Part shown: piece after piece, positions 27,401 through 33,378 of the stretch
Numbering within the stretch: the stretch's first letter is position 1
Layout: each line of letters begins with the position of its first letter
Assembly (NCBI RefSeq): GCF_040958095.1
Contig: NC_091156.1
Location: forward strand, 18,866,202-18,930,201
DNA from: Procambarus clarkii
Lineage: Eukaryota; Arthropoda; Malacostraca; Decapoda; Cambaridae
Length of the DNA: 64,000 nucleotides
Reading direction: 5' to 3'
Program-made: the position numbers and the translations under genes
Notes under the pieces: generated by a model
Database searches by the model: none
Seen by the model: the letters and a program-made list of their open reading frames with translations, nothing else
Told to the model about the DNA's origin: nothing

Positions 27401-30400
27401 TGGTCAGGGAGCCTCCCGCCCCCGTGGTCAGGGAGCCTCCCGCCCCCGTGGTCAGGGAGCCTCCCGCCCCCGTGGTCAGGGAGCCTCCCGCCCCCGTGGT
27501 CAGGGAGCCTCCCGCCCCCGTGGTCAGGGAGCCTCCCGCCCCCGTGGTCAGGGAGCCTCCCGCCCCCGTGGTCAGGGAGCCTCCCGCCCCCGTGGTCAGG
27601 GAGCCTCCCGCCCCCGTGGTCAGGGAGCCTCCCGCCCCCGTGGTCAGGGAGCCTCCCGCCCCCGTGGTCAGGGAGCCTCCCGCCCCCGTGGTCAGGGAGC
27701 CTCCCGCCCCCGTGGTCAGGGGGCCTCCCGCCCCCGTGGTCAGGGGGCCTCCCGCCCCCGTGGTCAGGGGACCTCCCGCCCCCGTGGTCAGGGGACCTCC
27801 CGCCCCCGTGGTCAGGGGACCTCCCGCCCCCGTGGTCAGGGGACCTCCCGCCCCCGTGGTCAGGGGACCTCCCGCCCCCGTGGCTAGGGGACCTCCCGCC
27901 CCCGTGGCTAGGGGACCTCCCGCCCCCGTGGCTAGGGGACCTCCCGCCCCCGTGGCCAGGGGACCTCCCGCCCCCGTGGTCAGGGAGCCTCCCGCCCCCG
28001 TGGTCAGGGGACCTCCCGCCCCCGTGGTCAGGGAGCCTCCCGCCCCCGTGGTCAGGGAGCCTCCCGCCCCCGTGGTCAGGGAGCCTCCCGCCCCCGTGGC
28101 CAGGGACCCTCCCGCCCCTCTGGTTATCACCTACACAACCACAGTTATATATATGGCTACTTACTTACACAACAGGTGGCCAGTCCGCCTGCACAGCTGC
28201 CCTTGGAATTGCCTCCTTTGCTGGCGCACTCTTTAATGGGCATGCAGGTGCCAAGGGGGTGGGCGGAGTCCGTGGTGGTGCACTGCACGCGGGCGATCTT
28301 CGCCAGGATGATAACTGCAGGAATACAATTGGGCGGTTATTTGCTCGTTCACACAACACTGATTCATCATACCTGCAAGGTGTACGAGGGAGATGGACCC
28401 CGCAGCATCAGAACATCATAGGATACTGTAAAGATGAATATTGCAATAGTGGAATAGTACAATTTCAGTAGTAATAGTATCCTAGTGCCCCAGGATTCAT
28501 GCATATCCCTGTCCGCCGCTATCACATGCATCAGACTTATATTGTAGCACAAGGGCGCTGCCTCACCCTGAACACAACATCTGAGACATTCCTTAACTAA
28601 GAACTAAAACACTGAAGCTTCCAGATACCTGCACTAGAGAACATGGCCAGCATTTGGTCCTCAGTTCCACTATTGGTATGTCCAGCTTTACCGGCGCATA
28701 TTGTAGGCCTATTAAGATATAGGCGTTTCGTGGAGGCCTGCTAACAAGGGGGCTTCAGATGGTAGTTTGTTCACAAAATGGGTGCAGGACCGACCACTAT
28801 GAGTGCGGTGTTCTGGGGTGGTGACCGGACACACTACCACTGATGCCCACACGTTAGGGGCAGACATACCCCTGATGCCCACACGTGAGGGGCAGACATA
28901 CCCCTGATGCCCACACGTGAGGGGCAGACATACCCCTGATGCCCACACGTGAGGGGCAGACACACCCCTGATGCCCACACGTGAGGGGCAGACATACCCC
29001 TGATGCCCACACGTGAGGGGCAGACATACCCCTGATGCCCACACGTGAGGGGCAGACATACCCCTGATGCCCACACGTGACGGGCAGACATACCCCTGAT
29101 GCCCACACGTGACGGGCAGACATACCCCTGATGCCCACACGTGACGGGCAGACATACCCCTGATGCCCACACGTGAGGGGCAGACATACCCCTGATGCCC
29201 ACACATGACGGGCAGACATACCCCTGATGCCCACACATGACGGGCAAACATACCCCAGGGGCATACTACTAGATTACGTACCATCACAGGTTTGTAACAA
29301 GATCAGGGCCAGAATGAGAGAGCTCAGCCACGAGGACAGGTTCAGAAAACTGAAGCTCATAACCTTAGAAGCGCAAAGAAGCTACGGGAATATGATTAAT
29401 ACATACAAGATACTAATAGGAATAAACAACGTGGTCAAGGATAGGCAGCGAGTGGAGTCCAGGGACGGGAGTGGTTAGGGGGGTGTAGAGTACCGGAATG
29501 GAAGACAACAAATACAATGATGAAAGTTATTGCTCAGAAATGTGCAGACGGCACGGAGCTGTACATCCCACTCAAGGAGGAGGTGGACAAGAGAGGCGGA
29601 GTAAATACACACACAGATCACAATAGCGTGACATATCAAATGAACAAATCCACAATGGCTTCAATGGCAATGGCTAAGGGTTCGAGGGACTAGTGCCCTT
29701 CGTGAGGGCAGGAGCACTCCAGGTTGCAATTTTTTTACCATGTGGCACAGTTGACTAAGGCGCGTCTGGGATCATCCTAGGATGATCCCTAGGAGGATCA
29801 TCCTAGGATGATTTAAACCTAGGCCCAGTGGGCCTAGGTTTAAATCCTCGTCGCGGCCCTTGTGGATTTGTTCGCAGAGTACATCCCATGGTTTAATAAG
29901 CGGTGCAGAAAAAGAAAAAAAAATGACAGAAATAGAGGGATAGATTGCATTTTCCTAGACTGTCATAAAACATTTGACATTGTTCCTCGCGAAACACTAG
30001 TGTACAAGATAGAGATTCAAGCTGGGATAACCGGAGTACTGAGTGAGGGAGTACTTGAAGGAAAACAACTACAGGCAACAGATAAAGTACAAGATGATAT
30101 ATAATTCACCTTGTGTGAATTATATGTGAAAGTGATGGAATTATATCCACTCAAACACCAGAGGCACACACAGGCAGGGTGGCATCAGCAGCATATGGGA
30201 CGCTGGTAAACATTAGAACGTTGTTATTTAGAAACCCAAATCAAGATTATTTCAAGGCAAACTACAAGACTTTCCTAAGACATTACTAAGACATGAAGAA
30301 CCTACCTGGTGTCCACACCTTGTGAAGCATAAACCTGAAATTGAATAATCCCAGAGGTTTCCGGTTAGATTAGTTCCAGAGCTAAGGGGGTTAAGCAGTG

Positions 30401-31109
30401 AGAACAGATTAAAGAAACTGGACCTCACAACCCTGAAGGACAGAAAAACAGAGGAAATATGATCACAACATACAAGATACTCGGGGGAATAGACAAAGTG
30501 GACAAAGACAGACTCCTTGAAATTGAGAAAAGTAGGACAAGGACACACGTTTAAGATGGAATCACAAATGAGTCTAAGAAATGCGAGGAATACTCGTGCC
30601 CTGTACGGGGTCTTAACAAGTGGAATGCCCTAAGAGAAGTTGTGGAAGCCACCACCATCCTCAACTTATATAGGATAGATTGACAAAGAATTTGAACATA
30701 AGAATAGTTGAGCTATAACGGAGCGGGAACAACTAGGCTGGTAGACGGGGCAAAAAGAGCTAAACCTCACTTCCTGGTTACCTGGTTGATACCTGGTTGA
30801 TACCTGGTTGATGGGGTTCTGGGAGTTCTTCTACTCCCCAAGCCCGGCCCGAGGCCAGGCTCGACTTGTGAGAGTTTGACGACTTCCTCGTCGTCACTGA
30901 TAGGTAAACACTAAAAACATTACAACGAGAATTCTAGTGTTCAATCTAGCTTCTTACTTACATTTCCCATCTCTCTCTTGTTGGTTTGTGATGTTTTTGC
31001 TTTGACCGTTTGTGTGGTGTTGGTGTTGAGTAAGTGTGGAGGCCAGAGCGCCGCCCACCAGGCAGCTCACCGCCACCCACACCACCACTCCCGTGCTGGT
31101 CTTGGTCGC
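8218..31109 (-). CDS. CUB-A: secreted two-CUB-domain protein, spliced from 8 exons
   Basis: Exons on the minus strand, 5' to 3': 31109-30962, 28314-28165, 24704-24447, 19190-19065, 18868-18776, 17924-17778, 9075-8929, 8327-8218. Together they encode 392 residues, lacking only the initiator exon. Every junction between them is phase 1 with AG/GT borders. Residues 1-24 are a signal peptide core, 50-99 a Cys-rich segment, about 104-222 CUB1, 229-258 a GCLQYY linker, and about 259-391 a second CUB-like domain ending in GFRLNYRQITSCA. CUB domains are extracellular beta-sandwiches that bind proteins or sugars. The family resembles arthropod secreted proteins known only as CUB-domain proteins, so ligand and role are not known. 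No protease domain is present. A tandem paralogue (CUB-B) lies upstream. No inactivating change was seen. The start codon is probably on an exon upstream of 31109. Confidence 0.85.
8573..8720 (-). repeat. Dispersed element with (TTTCAA)n-type tail
   Basis: Matches 34345-34490 in the opposite orientation: blocks 'ggtgagaatagcttgagc', 'ctcatccctttgtgtgt' and 'caataaacttatttcaa'. Ends in a TTTCAA-type simple tail, which suggests a retroposed 3' end. Lies in the last intron of CUB-A. Confidence 0.65.
8839..8922. repeat. 21-bp intronic tandem repeat beside CUB-A exon 8929-9075
   Basis: About four units of 'ggtacaggtgagggagatta' with one extra base, ending about six bases from the splice donor of the neighbouring exon. 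The same array with the same spacing is at 54895-54978 in CUB-B. Confidence 0.8.
8929..9075 (-). CDS. CUB-A exon: middle of second CUB-like domain
   Basis: 147 bp, phase 1 at both ends. Reads TIITSSRDSDCTTDYVVIPGG, a Thr/Ser-rich loop, then RYCGLGFPPSVT. The DC..DYVVIPGG and RYCG motifs match CUB core strands. Acceptor TGTACAG, donor GTAAGT. A 21-bp intronic repeat lies just beyond the donor, as in CUB-B. Confidence 0.9.
9176..9290. repeat. Short tandem repeat, unit about 45 bp
   Basis: Two and a half copies built from 'tgttccttgtgtgtgtagta' followed by 'ctacatgttgctgtg'. Confidence 0.7.
9359..9434. repeat. Compound microsatellite (TGAA)n(TATG)n(TG)n
   Basis: Four TGAA units, three TATG units, then about 23 TG units. 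Confidence 0.95.
9437..10015 (-). pseudogene. LINE family L3, carboxy-terminal RT fragment
   Basis: Minus-strand frame 9823-9512 reads MSYKERLRKMHLTTLEDRRV, RGDMITTYKILRGIN, then RKNFFSVRVVNRWNALESNVV. This is the usual end of CR1/L2/Rex-like LINE ORF2 proteins. The 3' tail runs to 9437. Continues upstream as YVRPILEYAAPAW-like remnants to 10015, where an ORF1 fragment begins. Confidence 0.8.
10020..10560 (-). pseudogene. LINE ORF1 fragment
   Basis: Minus-strand frame 10519-10235 reads IKVVFKSQRIKEDLLARKSR, then AFLQRDMTRDERRRAAAVRRER, followed by a Ser/Thr/Pro tail. Basic and probably helical, it resembles the L3-type ORF1 carboxy terminus. The 10020-10230 part is G-rich and unreadable. Confidence 0.65.
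10645..10900 (-). pseudogene. LINE family L3, second RT fragment
   Basis: Minus frame 10835-10647 reads MKRIMSAAYGRLDNIRTAFR, then TLYTTYVRPILEYAAPAWSP. Homologous to 9863-10015, so the RT-plus-ORF1 block appears twice in tandem. Confidence 0.75.
10910..11640 (-). pseudogene. LINE ORF1 fragment, second copy
   Basis: Minus-strand pieces read EILSRKIRLMRLNEYEDAF, LQRNMTREERRKAAEA and, at 11599-11393, a segment rich in Glu (ELREMNAILQSLQSELGEAKEE) that looks like a coiled coil. The latter is typical of LINE ORF1 trimerisation regions. Frame-shifted and dead. Confidence 0.6.
11690..11981 (-). repeat. tRNA-derived SINE, type B
   Basis: The minus strand has a tRNA-like head: A box TAGCTGAGTGGA (11972-11961) and B box GGGTTCGATCCC (11930-11919), beginning at 11981. 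The body continues leftward and ends in the 'tgcttgcgggggactgagct' block shared with the L3 LINE 3' end. It is not a functional tRNA because the arms do not close. Confidence 0.8.
11999..12034. repeat. (TG)n microsatellite
   Basis: Alternating gtgtgtgcgtgtgc units at the 3' border of the L3 LINE. Confidence 0.9.
12035..15011 (-). pseudogene. LINE family L3 ORF2 (endonuclease + reverse transcriptase), near full length
   Basis: The start ATG at 15011 opens MKNLKVWYTNADGVTNKAEE, the usual beginning of the apurinic-type endonuclease. Later EN motifs are LLVMGDLNLGERNWDS, LLDLIFTQNVEG and GANDHCVLVFDY. The long open stretch ends at 13549. The RT follows with stops and shifts: GELPNCWKRANVVPIFKK, YRPVSLTS, GVPQGSVLGSILFLIYVNN, and the catalytic FADD at 12988-12977 inside YMSMFADDAKLIRR. 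The carboxy end reads YEERLKELCLTTLEKRRERG (12540-12440). A 60-bp insertion sits at 12141-12200. CR1/L2-like by memory. It lies in sense orientation in intron 6 of CUB-A. Interrupted by several stops, it is no longer active. Confidence 0.85.
12141..12200 (-). mobile_element. 60-bp tail-only retro-insertion with 8-bp target duplication
   Basis: Contains only the terminal 60 bp of the L4/SINE-A tail in minus orientation (reverse complement of 'gcttagcgtccccgcggccc'). Flanked by 'catatcta' at 12133-12140 and 12201-12208. Removing it restores the L3 3' sequence as seen at 9530 and 62085. Confidence 0.8.
15008..15469 (-). pseudogene. LINE family L3, proline-rich ORF1 tail
   Basis: Open frame ending in TGA at 15010-15008, overlapping the ORF2 start as ATGA. 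It is Pro/Ser-rich, with a repeated SPPxTPxxPPxTP pattern that comes from a G-rich tandem repeat at 15040-15150. In position it is the carboxy end of ORF1, joined to 15695-16230 through shifts. Whether the Pro-rich part was ever translated is uncertain. Confidence 0.55.
15470..15694. repeat. G-rich low-complexity DNA in LINE L3
   Basis: Two direct copies of 'ggttttgggggttgaggg' near 15605-15660 and a long G-run near 15520. Probably the decayed middle of the L3 ORF1. Confidence 0.6.
15695..16260 (-). pseudogene. LINE family L3, ORF1 amino-terminal part
   Basis: The minus frame from 16228 reads MWKGWGDLHDPSLRRRSIII, HGLLEV, then VGIYRRIGAYNCNKKRPVLEEF. After the stop near 15960 it continues in another frame as MFIDRYLTKYEQIAHRA (15919-15870). 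The pattern RS-IIHGL, RIG, RPVLxEF, IxIDRYLT is an RRM-like ORF1 seen in LINEs with a downstream EN-RT ORF2. Frame-shifted. Confidence 0.7.
16360..17768 (+). pseudogene. LINE family L4, RT fragment with 3' tail
   Basis: Frames read in order: FERVLRSKITKYMESQHLH, NPGQHGFRTWRSCLSQLLDH, VIYTDFAKAVDN (RT core), GSVPQGTVLAPVLFLILISD, FADDTRIFMRVDD at about 16800, then a long frame 17039-17629 with LSRVEYCCTLTVPF, LNLYSLERRRERYIIIYTW and INIRGPRLFNTLPLHIRG. The 3' tail (17640-17768) has 'gccgcggggacgctaagc' and ends in 'caaggtaacttcaaggtaa'. It is antisense in CUB-A intron 6 and stops about 10 bp from the donor of exon 17924-17778. 5'-truncated. Confidence 0.8.
17778..17924 (-). CDS. CUB-A exon: start of second CUB-like domain
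   Basis: 147 bp, phase 1 at both ends. Reads RQLSNQDYGICIKRADNYCG, ITWEP, then FGFTISGAADALGPDLI. The QDYGIC..R....CG motif opens the second domain. Donor GTAAGG. A LINE tail in the intron ends about 10 bp from this donor. Confidence 0.9.
   Translation of the reverse strand, partial: TGSCPTRTTGSASSEPTTTVASPGNQTMLVAPLASPSPEQPMLLDQTL
18040..18165 (+). pseudogene. LINE family L4, small carboxy-terminal fragment
   Basis: Contains 'gaagattctatcaacatta' and 'cataaggggc', equivalent to the INIRGPRLFNTLPLHIRG end of ORF2 at 17490-17560. No tail. Confidence 0.65.
18166..18775. other. CUB-A intron, nothing recognised
   Basis: AT-rich intronic DNA with no repeat or reading frame of note. Confidence 0.5.
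18776..18868 (-). CDS. CUB-A exon: GCLQYY linker
   Basis: 93 bp, phase 1 at both ends. Reads PVGCLQYYTTTAGTVSSFNF then a Thr/Asn-rich end. The A-P-x-GCLQYY motif links the two CUB domains in related arthropod proteins. Acceptor CCTACAG, donor GTAAGT. Intron to the previous exon is only 196 bp. Confidence 0.9.
19065..19190 (-). CDS. CUB-A exon: second part of CUB1
   Basis: 126 bp, phase 1 at both ends. With the split Ile codon the junction reads GQHIYYDVDPNGGAVKLTV, a strongly conserved CUB segment. The exon ends WNIKVSQIACDSRFR, which closes the domain with its last Cys. Acceptor GTTACAG, donor GTGAGA. Confidence 0.9.
19285..19500 (-). repeat. tRNA-derived SINE, type C
   Basis: The minus strand has a tRNA-like head with 'ggacggtagagcgacgg' (A-box region, about 19470) and 'ggcgttcaattccc' (B-box region, 19432-19419), flanked by an inverted repeat built on 'ccaaccacttgg'. 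The 3' part (19285-19345) carries 'gtgctatatagtc' and ends in a 'tgataatt' tail, like the L2 LINE end. Other copies at 42420-42472 and 57000-57120. Confidence 0.8.
19505..19860. other. CUB-A intron, nothing recognised
   Basis: No coding or repeat signal, apart from an inverted pair of 'gtaacagccaag' at 19522-19552. Confidence 0.45.
19862..22805 (-). pseudogene. LINE family L2, longer copy (EN end, RT, RNase H, zinc motif, 3' tail)
   Basis: In order on the minus strand: the EN/RT connector with MRKCVPWWNADCARAV (about 22660); the RT at 21983-21237 with LSPSQFGFHKCCSITDVLVN, AVLFDLEKAYDTSWR and the catalytic YVDDLILCC; thumb remnants at 21177-20761; an RNase H piece with SIFTAEPYAILHALRLL and VIVVDSRSALMALE at 20714-20520; and a carboxy-terminal region with RLRIGHTRLTHGHLM and CPNC...HILVECPDF-like zinc spacing (20430-19940). 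The 3' UTR ends in 'ggcttggtgccttc', a 'ttgataattactta' motif and short TTAC repeats. Jockey/I-like by memory. Stops and shifts throughout. Lies in intron 3 of CUB-A, sense. Confidence 0.8.
22850..23520 (-). pseudogene. LINE RNase H / zinc-motif fragment
   Basis: Minus-strand pieces: SDSKAALQSLSNNHAENLA and VKFLWIPSHVG (RNase H core and its catalytic-His region), then ESVIARIRLGYKYPWRFG and SCRICGESDGHRLDH. The latter resembles the RIRLGYRYLWQFG...CRVCG end of the I-like LINE at 46420-46560, so the families are related. Confidence 0.7.
23521..24400. other. CUB-A intron, nothing recognised
   Basis: No gene, tandem repeat or known element was identified; 23880-24110 is purine-rich. Confidence 0.45.
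24447..24704 (-). CDS. CUB-A exon: first part of CUB1
   Basis: 258 bp, phase 1 at both ends, same size as its CUB-B partner (75% identical, 64 of 85 residues counted by eye). Begins TKTCNEATSVNNTYF. Core CUB residues: LGACTLTI, NICQMRFDF, LDLSQPD, DDFLTVTGG and MICGYNSGQH. NNT is a possible glycosylation site. The acceptor is TTGGCCAG, the donor GTAAGT. Confidence 0.9.
24705..25674. other. CUB-A intron 2, left part, nothing recognised
   Basis: AT-rich intronic sequence with no supported feature. Confidence 0.45.
25675..26388. repeat. 27-bp minisatellite, about 26 copies
   Basis: The unit contains 'acaataataccacgagacaa' followed by 'acatggg'. Very homogeneous: mainly 'cca[c/t]gag' variation and two units with a 2-bp insertion at the left. 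Because 27 is a multiple of three, all frames stay open; these are not genes. Confidence 0.97.
26466..26525 (-). repeat. LINE L3 tail fragment
   Basis: 'gtgcttgcgggggttgagct' followed by 'ttttggtcccgcctctcaac', the extreme 3' end of L3-type elements. Confidence 0.65.
26712..28122. repeat. 24-bp GC-rich minisatellite, about 59 copies
   Basis: The unit contains 'cctcccgcccccgtggtcag' plus four variable bases. Variants occur in blocks: roughly six 'ggac' units, then about a dozen 'gggg', then over twenty 'ggag', then mixed. The right edge lies about 43 bp from the splice donor of CUB-A exon 28314-28165. The transcribed strand is G-rich. Long frames open on both strands result from the 24-bp period. 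Confidence 0.97.
28165..28314 (-). CDS. CUB-A exon: Cys-rich segment
   Basis: 150 bp, phase 1 at both ends. Reads IILAKIARVQC, then GTCMPIKECASKGGNSKGSC, then AGGLATCCV. The six-Cys pattern (C, GTC, EC..GG, SC, CC) is the short disulfide-rich segment that precedes the first CUB domain in this arthropod family. The donor is the second of two overlapping GTAAGT sites; only that one keeps the frame (next codon Ile). Confidence 0.85.
   Translation of the reverse strand, partial: LSSWRRSPACSAPPRTPPTPLAPACPLKSAPAKEAIPRAAVQADWPPVV
28320..28840. other. CUB-A intron 1, nothing recognised
   Basis: No coding or repeat signal. Confidence 0.45.
28841..29257. repeat. 32-bp minisatellite, 13 copies
   Basis: The unit contains 'tgatgcccacacgtgagggg' and 'cagacatacccc'. 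Units alternate between 'gtgagggg' and 'gtgacggg' in blocks. Lies in CUB-A intron 1. Confidence 0.95.
29280..29480 (+). pseudogene. LINE carboxy-terminal fragment
   Basis: Reads RMRELSHEDRFRKLKLITLE and YGNMINTYKILIGIN, equivalent to the L3-type ORF2 end (RxxGDMIxTYKILRG). Confidence 0.7.
29700..29870 (+). repeat. tRNA-like SINE with palindromic middle
   Basis: A-box-like 'tggcacagttgactaagg' (29742-29760) and B-box-like 'ggtttaaatcc' (29838-29848; departs from GGTTCRANTCC at one position). Between them lie a perfect 20-bp palindrome (29769-29788), a 16-bp palindrome just after it and a 37-bp inverted repeat (29810-29846). The expanded region is where a tRNA anticodon and variable arm would be. 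Confidence 0.6.
29880..30720 (+). pseudogene. LINE RT and carboxy-terminal fragments
   Basis: The first piece reads IDCIFLDCHKTFDIVPRETL (RT core, compare LDxxKAFDxVPHxxL). The second (30370-30660) reads LVPELRGLSSENRLKKLDLT, then a remnant of RGDMITTYKILG and FFSxRxVNxWN. Both belong to an L3-like LINE and are strongly decayed. Confidence 0.65.
30770..30875 (+). repeat. Dispersed repeat 'ggttctgggagttcttctac'
   Basis: Contains three 'acctggttgat' units, then 'ctactccccaagcccggcc'. The reverse complement is at 59825-59905 in CUB-B. Confidence 0.7.
30962..31109 (-). CDS. CUB-A exon 1 of those found: signal peptide
   Basis: Acceptor TTTTTCAG, then 49 codons and one base. The reading begins ATKTSTGVVVWVAVSCLVGG and runs to ALAS, a hydrophobic core with a small-residue cleavage context. 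It is followed by a polar, His/Asn/Gln-rich spacer containing NIT (possible N-glycosylation). The donor is GTAAGTAAGA, phase 1. No in-frame ATG lies in the exon or directly upstream, so a short 5' exon with the Met is expected. Joined to the next exon, the split codon gives Phe. Confidence 0.75.
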
Positions 31110-31373
31110 CTGAAAAATGAAAATAAAAAAAGATATACACTCAAATATGTGAGCCGCCCGAGTGGGACTTCACCCTGCGAGTATATTGCCACACACTCGG
31201 CACCCAGAGCTGCGGGTCAGCATTAAATATGAAGGCTTGTACTAGTTGATGACAGCCTGAGTCAGCGGAACAGTCCTACACCAGGTACTGTGGTCAGCCG
31301 TGTTCCAGCATGGTAATGTACACGGCTAGGGGGGCCAGTAAGGACATACGATAGATGGTAATCATTAAGACAT

Positions 31374-31503
31374 CTACTGAGGTGGATGTCGCCACGCTAC
31401 TGAGGTGGATGTCGCCACGCTACTGAGGTGGATGTCGCCACGCTACTGAGGTGGATGTCGCCACGCTACTGAGGTGGATGTCGCCACGCTACTGAGGTGG
31501 ATG
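31374..31503. repeat. 23-bp minisatellite, 5.6 copies
   Basis: The unit contains 'tgaggtggatgtcgccacg'; units are identical. It lies just upstream of CUB-A exon 31109-30962, possibly in the first intron or promoter. Confidence 0.95.
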
Positions 31504-31509
31504 AGAACC

Positions 31510-31870
31510 AATTTTGGGAGACCTCGTTATAAACCTAACATGTATGAATACATTCTGGCTGCCTGTCCCCCCGACACACTGAATTATTATTGTATAACGT
31601 TTAAGTTTGAGAAAATTTCTACTCTGAATGAATAGCATCGTATGATTTATGAATGCGTCGTTGGGGTCGGCCGCTGCATGAACTAACCTAGTTTTAATAC
31701 ACAGGATTTTAGAATTGCTGCATGTAACATAGGGGTGGGCGGCTACCTTAACGAAACTGGACCGGGAGTCATTCAACCCGACATCAGACCAAGTCCATTC
31801 CATCCAGCGGACCCCAAAGACGCATTCATCAATTTTAACATGCTGTTCATTCAAAACAGGAATTTTCTAA
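31510..31870. mobile_element. Diverged fold-back element ends
   Basis: A right-end-type block (31608-31700, 'atttatgaatgcgtcgt') is followed by a left-end-type block (31770-31865, 'aagtccattccatccagcgg'), as in the intact element at 31983. Arms differ from each other more than in that copy. Confidence 0.65.
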
Positions 31871-31982
31871 AATATATGTATATATATTTTATATTAGCAC
31901 ATTATACATATTTAGGCACTGGTTAGGTTAGGTGTTTAGATTCTGTTGGCGATTATTTGTAGTACGTGGGTGATCAATTTAC

Positions 31983-32761
31983 CAACCCGTCCTCGACTCA
32001 AGTCCATTACATCCAGCGGTCGACCCCACAGACGCATTCATAAATTTTAACATGCTGTTCATTCAAAACGGGAATTTTCTCAAGTATAAATTAATATTAT
32101 AATATATTAGCATATTGCGCATATATAGGCATAGGTTAGGTTAGATGTTTAGGTTCTGATGGCGATTATTTGTATTTGTAGTACGTGGGTGAAGCATTTA
32201 CAGCGTTGTAGTTCGAACAAAATTCGTCAGTGAAGCACTTGTTCCGGAAGTGTTCGAACGTCAGCAGTTGTGAGTCTTGTGTAAACCGTTTTCCATTCAT
32301 AAACAGGGGGGTTTGGCGGGTGCATGGAATGGACTTTGGGTCTTTGTTTAGAGGACGGCCTGATTCATTATGCAGTTACTCAAGTACAAGCCCGTCCTCC
32401 AAACAAAGACCCAAAAGTGATTCCGTGCATCCGCCAAACCCCCTGTTTATGAATGAAAAGCGGTTTACACACGACGACTCACAACTGCTGACGTTCGAAC
32501 ATATCCGGAACAAGTGCTTCATTGACGAATTTTGTTCGAATCACAACGCTATAAATGCTTCACCCACGTACTACAAATACAAATAATCGCCAACAGAACC
32601 TAAACACCTAACCTATCCTATGCCTATATATACACAATATGCTATTATAATAATTTATACTTGCGAAAATTCCCGTTTTGAATGAACAGCATGTTAAAAT
32701 TTATGAATGCGTCTGTGGGGTCGACCACTGAATGTAATGGACTTGAGTCGAGGACGGGTTG
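31983..32761. mobile_element. Fold-back DNA element, complete copy
   Basis: 779 bp that is almost wholly one inverted repeat. It starts 'caacccgtcctcgactcaag' and ends with the reverse complement. The arms of about 375 bp include 'gtgaagcacttgttccgg' and its inverse 'ccggaacaagtgcttcat', around a short centre near 32360-32395. Arms contain ggttaggtta-type runs. The frames in the arms are not protein genes. It has inserted into the MITE whose remainder follows at 32762. Confidence 0.85.
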
Positions 32762-32935
32762 CAAGTACTTACGAACCTGTACATCTTCCCAATCTTTGGC
32801 GGATTTGTTTACATTTATTAAACAGTTCACAAGCATCTAAAATTCACAGTCAAATGTTGTTATTGTTATAAGCAGCGTCCTGGTGCTTCAGAGCTCATCA
32901 ACTGTTTAAAGTGTAAACAAGGTCGCCAAAGATTC
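32762..32935. mobile_element. Palindromic MITE, partial
   Basis: Same family as 37269-37527: 'acttacgaacctgtacatct', 'aatctttggcgg', 'ctggtgcttcagagctcat', 'aaggtcgccaaagatt'. The left edge is cut by the fold-back element. Confidence 0.75.
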
Positions 32936-33314
32936 CGCGGGCAGTACTCCACCCGAGGTGTACTGGCCTGGAAACACGGCAGCCAGGGAAAACCATACTC
33001 GCGGAGCAACAGGTTGACCCCGGCCCCTCGCCTCAACTGCACACATCGCCGCCAGAAAGGCCACACTTGAAGCAGGTACGTTGCTAACCGCTATAGAATA
33101 CACAAAGACGAAAACCCATCACCGAGATCGAGGACGGCGCGGGACGGGAGAGAAGGACTCGTACCGTCCAGGAGCCAGTAACTGTGCCCTTGCACGTTCC
33201 ATACGTATAACGGGAGTGGTCGAACCCCGAGGACTTGCGCATAGTGTCAAATAAACGCGGCTACCACCCCGTCGGGTATCTCAAAGGGGTCATCTTTGAT
33301 GGATGCATAACTCA

Positions 33315-33378
33315 CTCGGAGACTAAGTCTCCACTTGCACCGTCCCGGCTTGGTGCCTTCTTTTGATAATTACTTACT
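33315..33378 (+). repeat. LINE L2-type 3' tail fragment
   Basis: 'cggcttggtgccttctttt' followed by 'gataattacttactt', the plus-orientation version of the tails at 222 and 19866. Confidence 0.7.

Noticed and set aside
26547-28236. Three overlapping reading frames of 446-517 codons on both strands
   Set aside because: They are the 24-bp array read in every frame; 24 is a multiple of three and the unit lacks stops. No homology, no start context, and the frames overlap an intron.
28841-29257. Regular spaced repeats resembling a CRISPR array
   Set aside because: No spacers: units are contiguous. Eukaryotic context, no cas genes. The same holds for the other arrays.
32230-32586. Frame with MKHLFRKCSNVSSCESCVNRF, recurring at 40161-40476 and 52516
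   Set aside because: The same peptide appears on both strands because it lies in the fold-back arms. It varies in frame and is not linked to any start or family.
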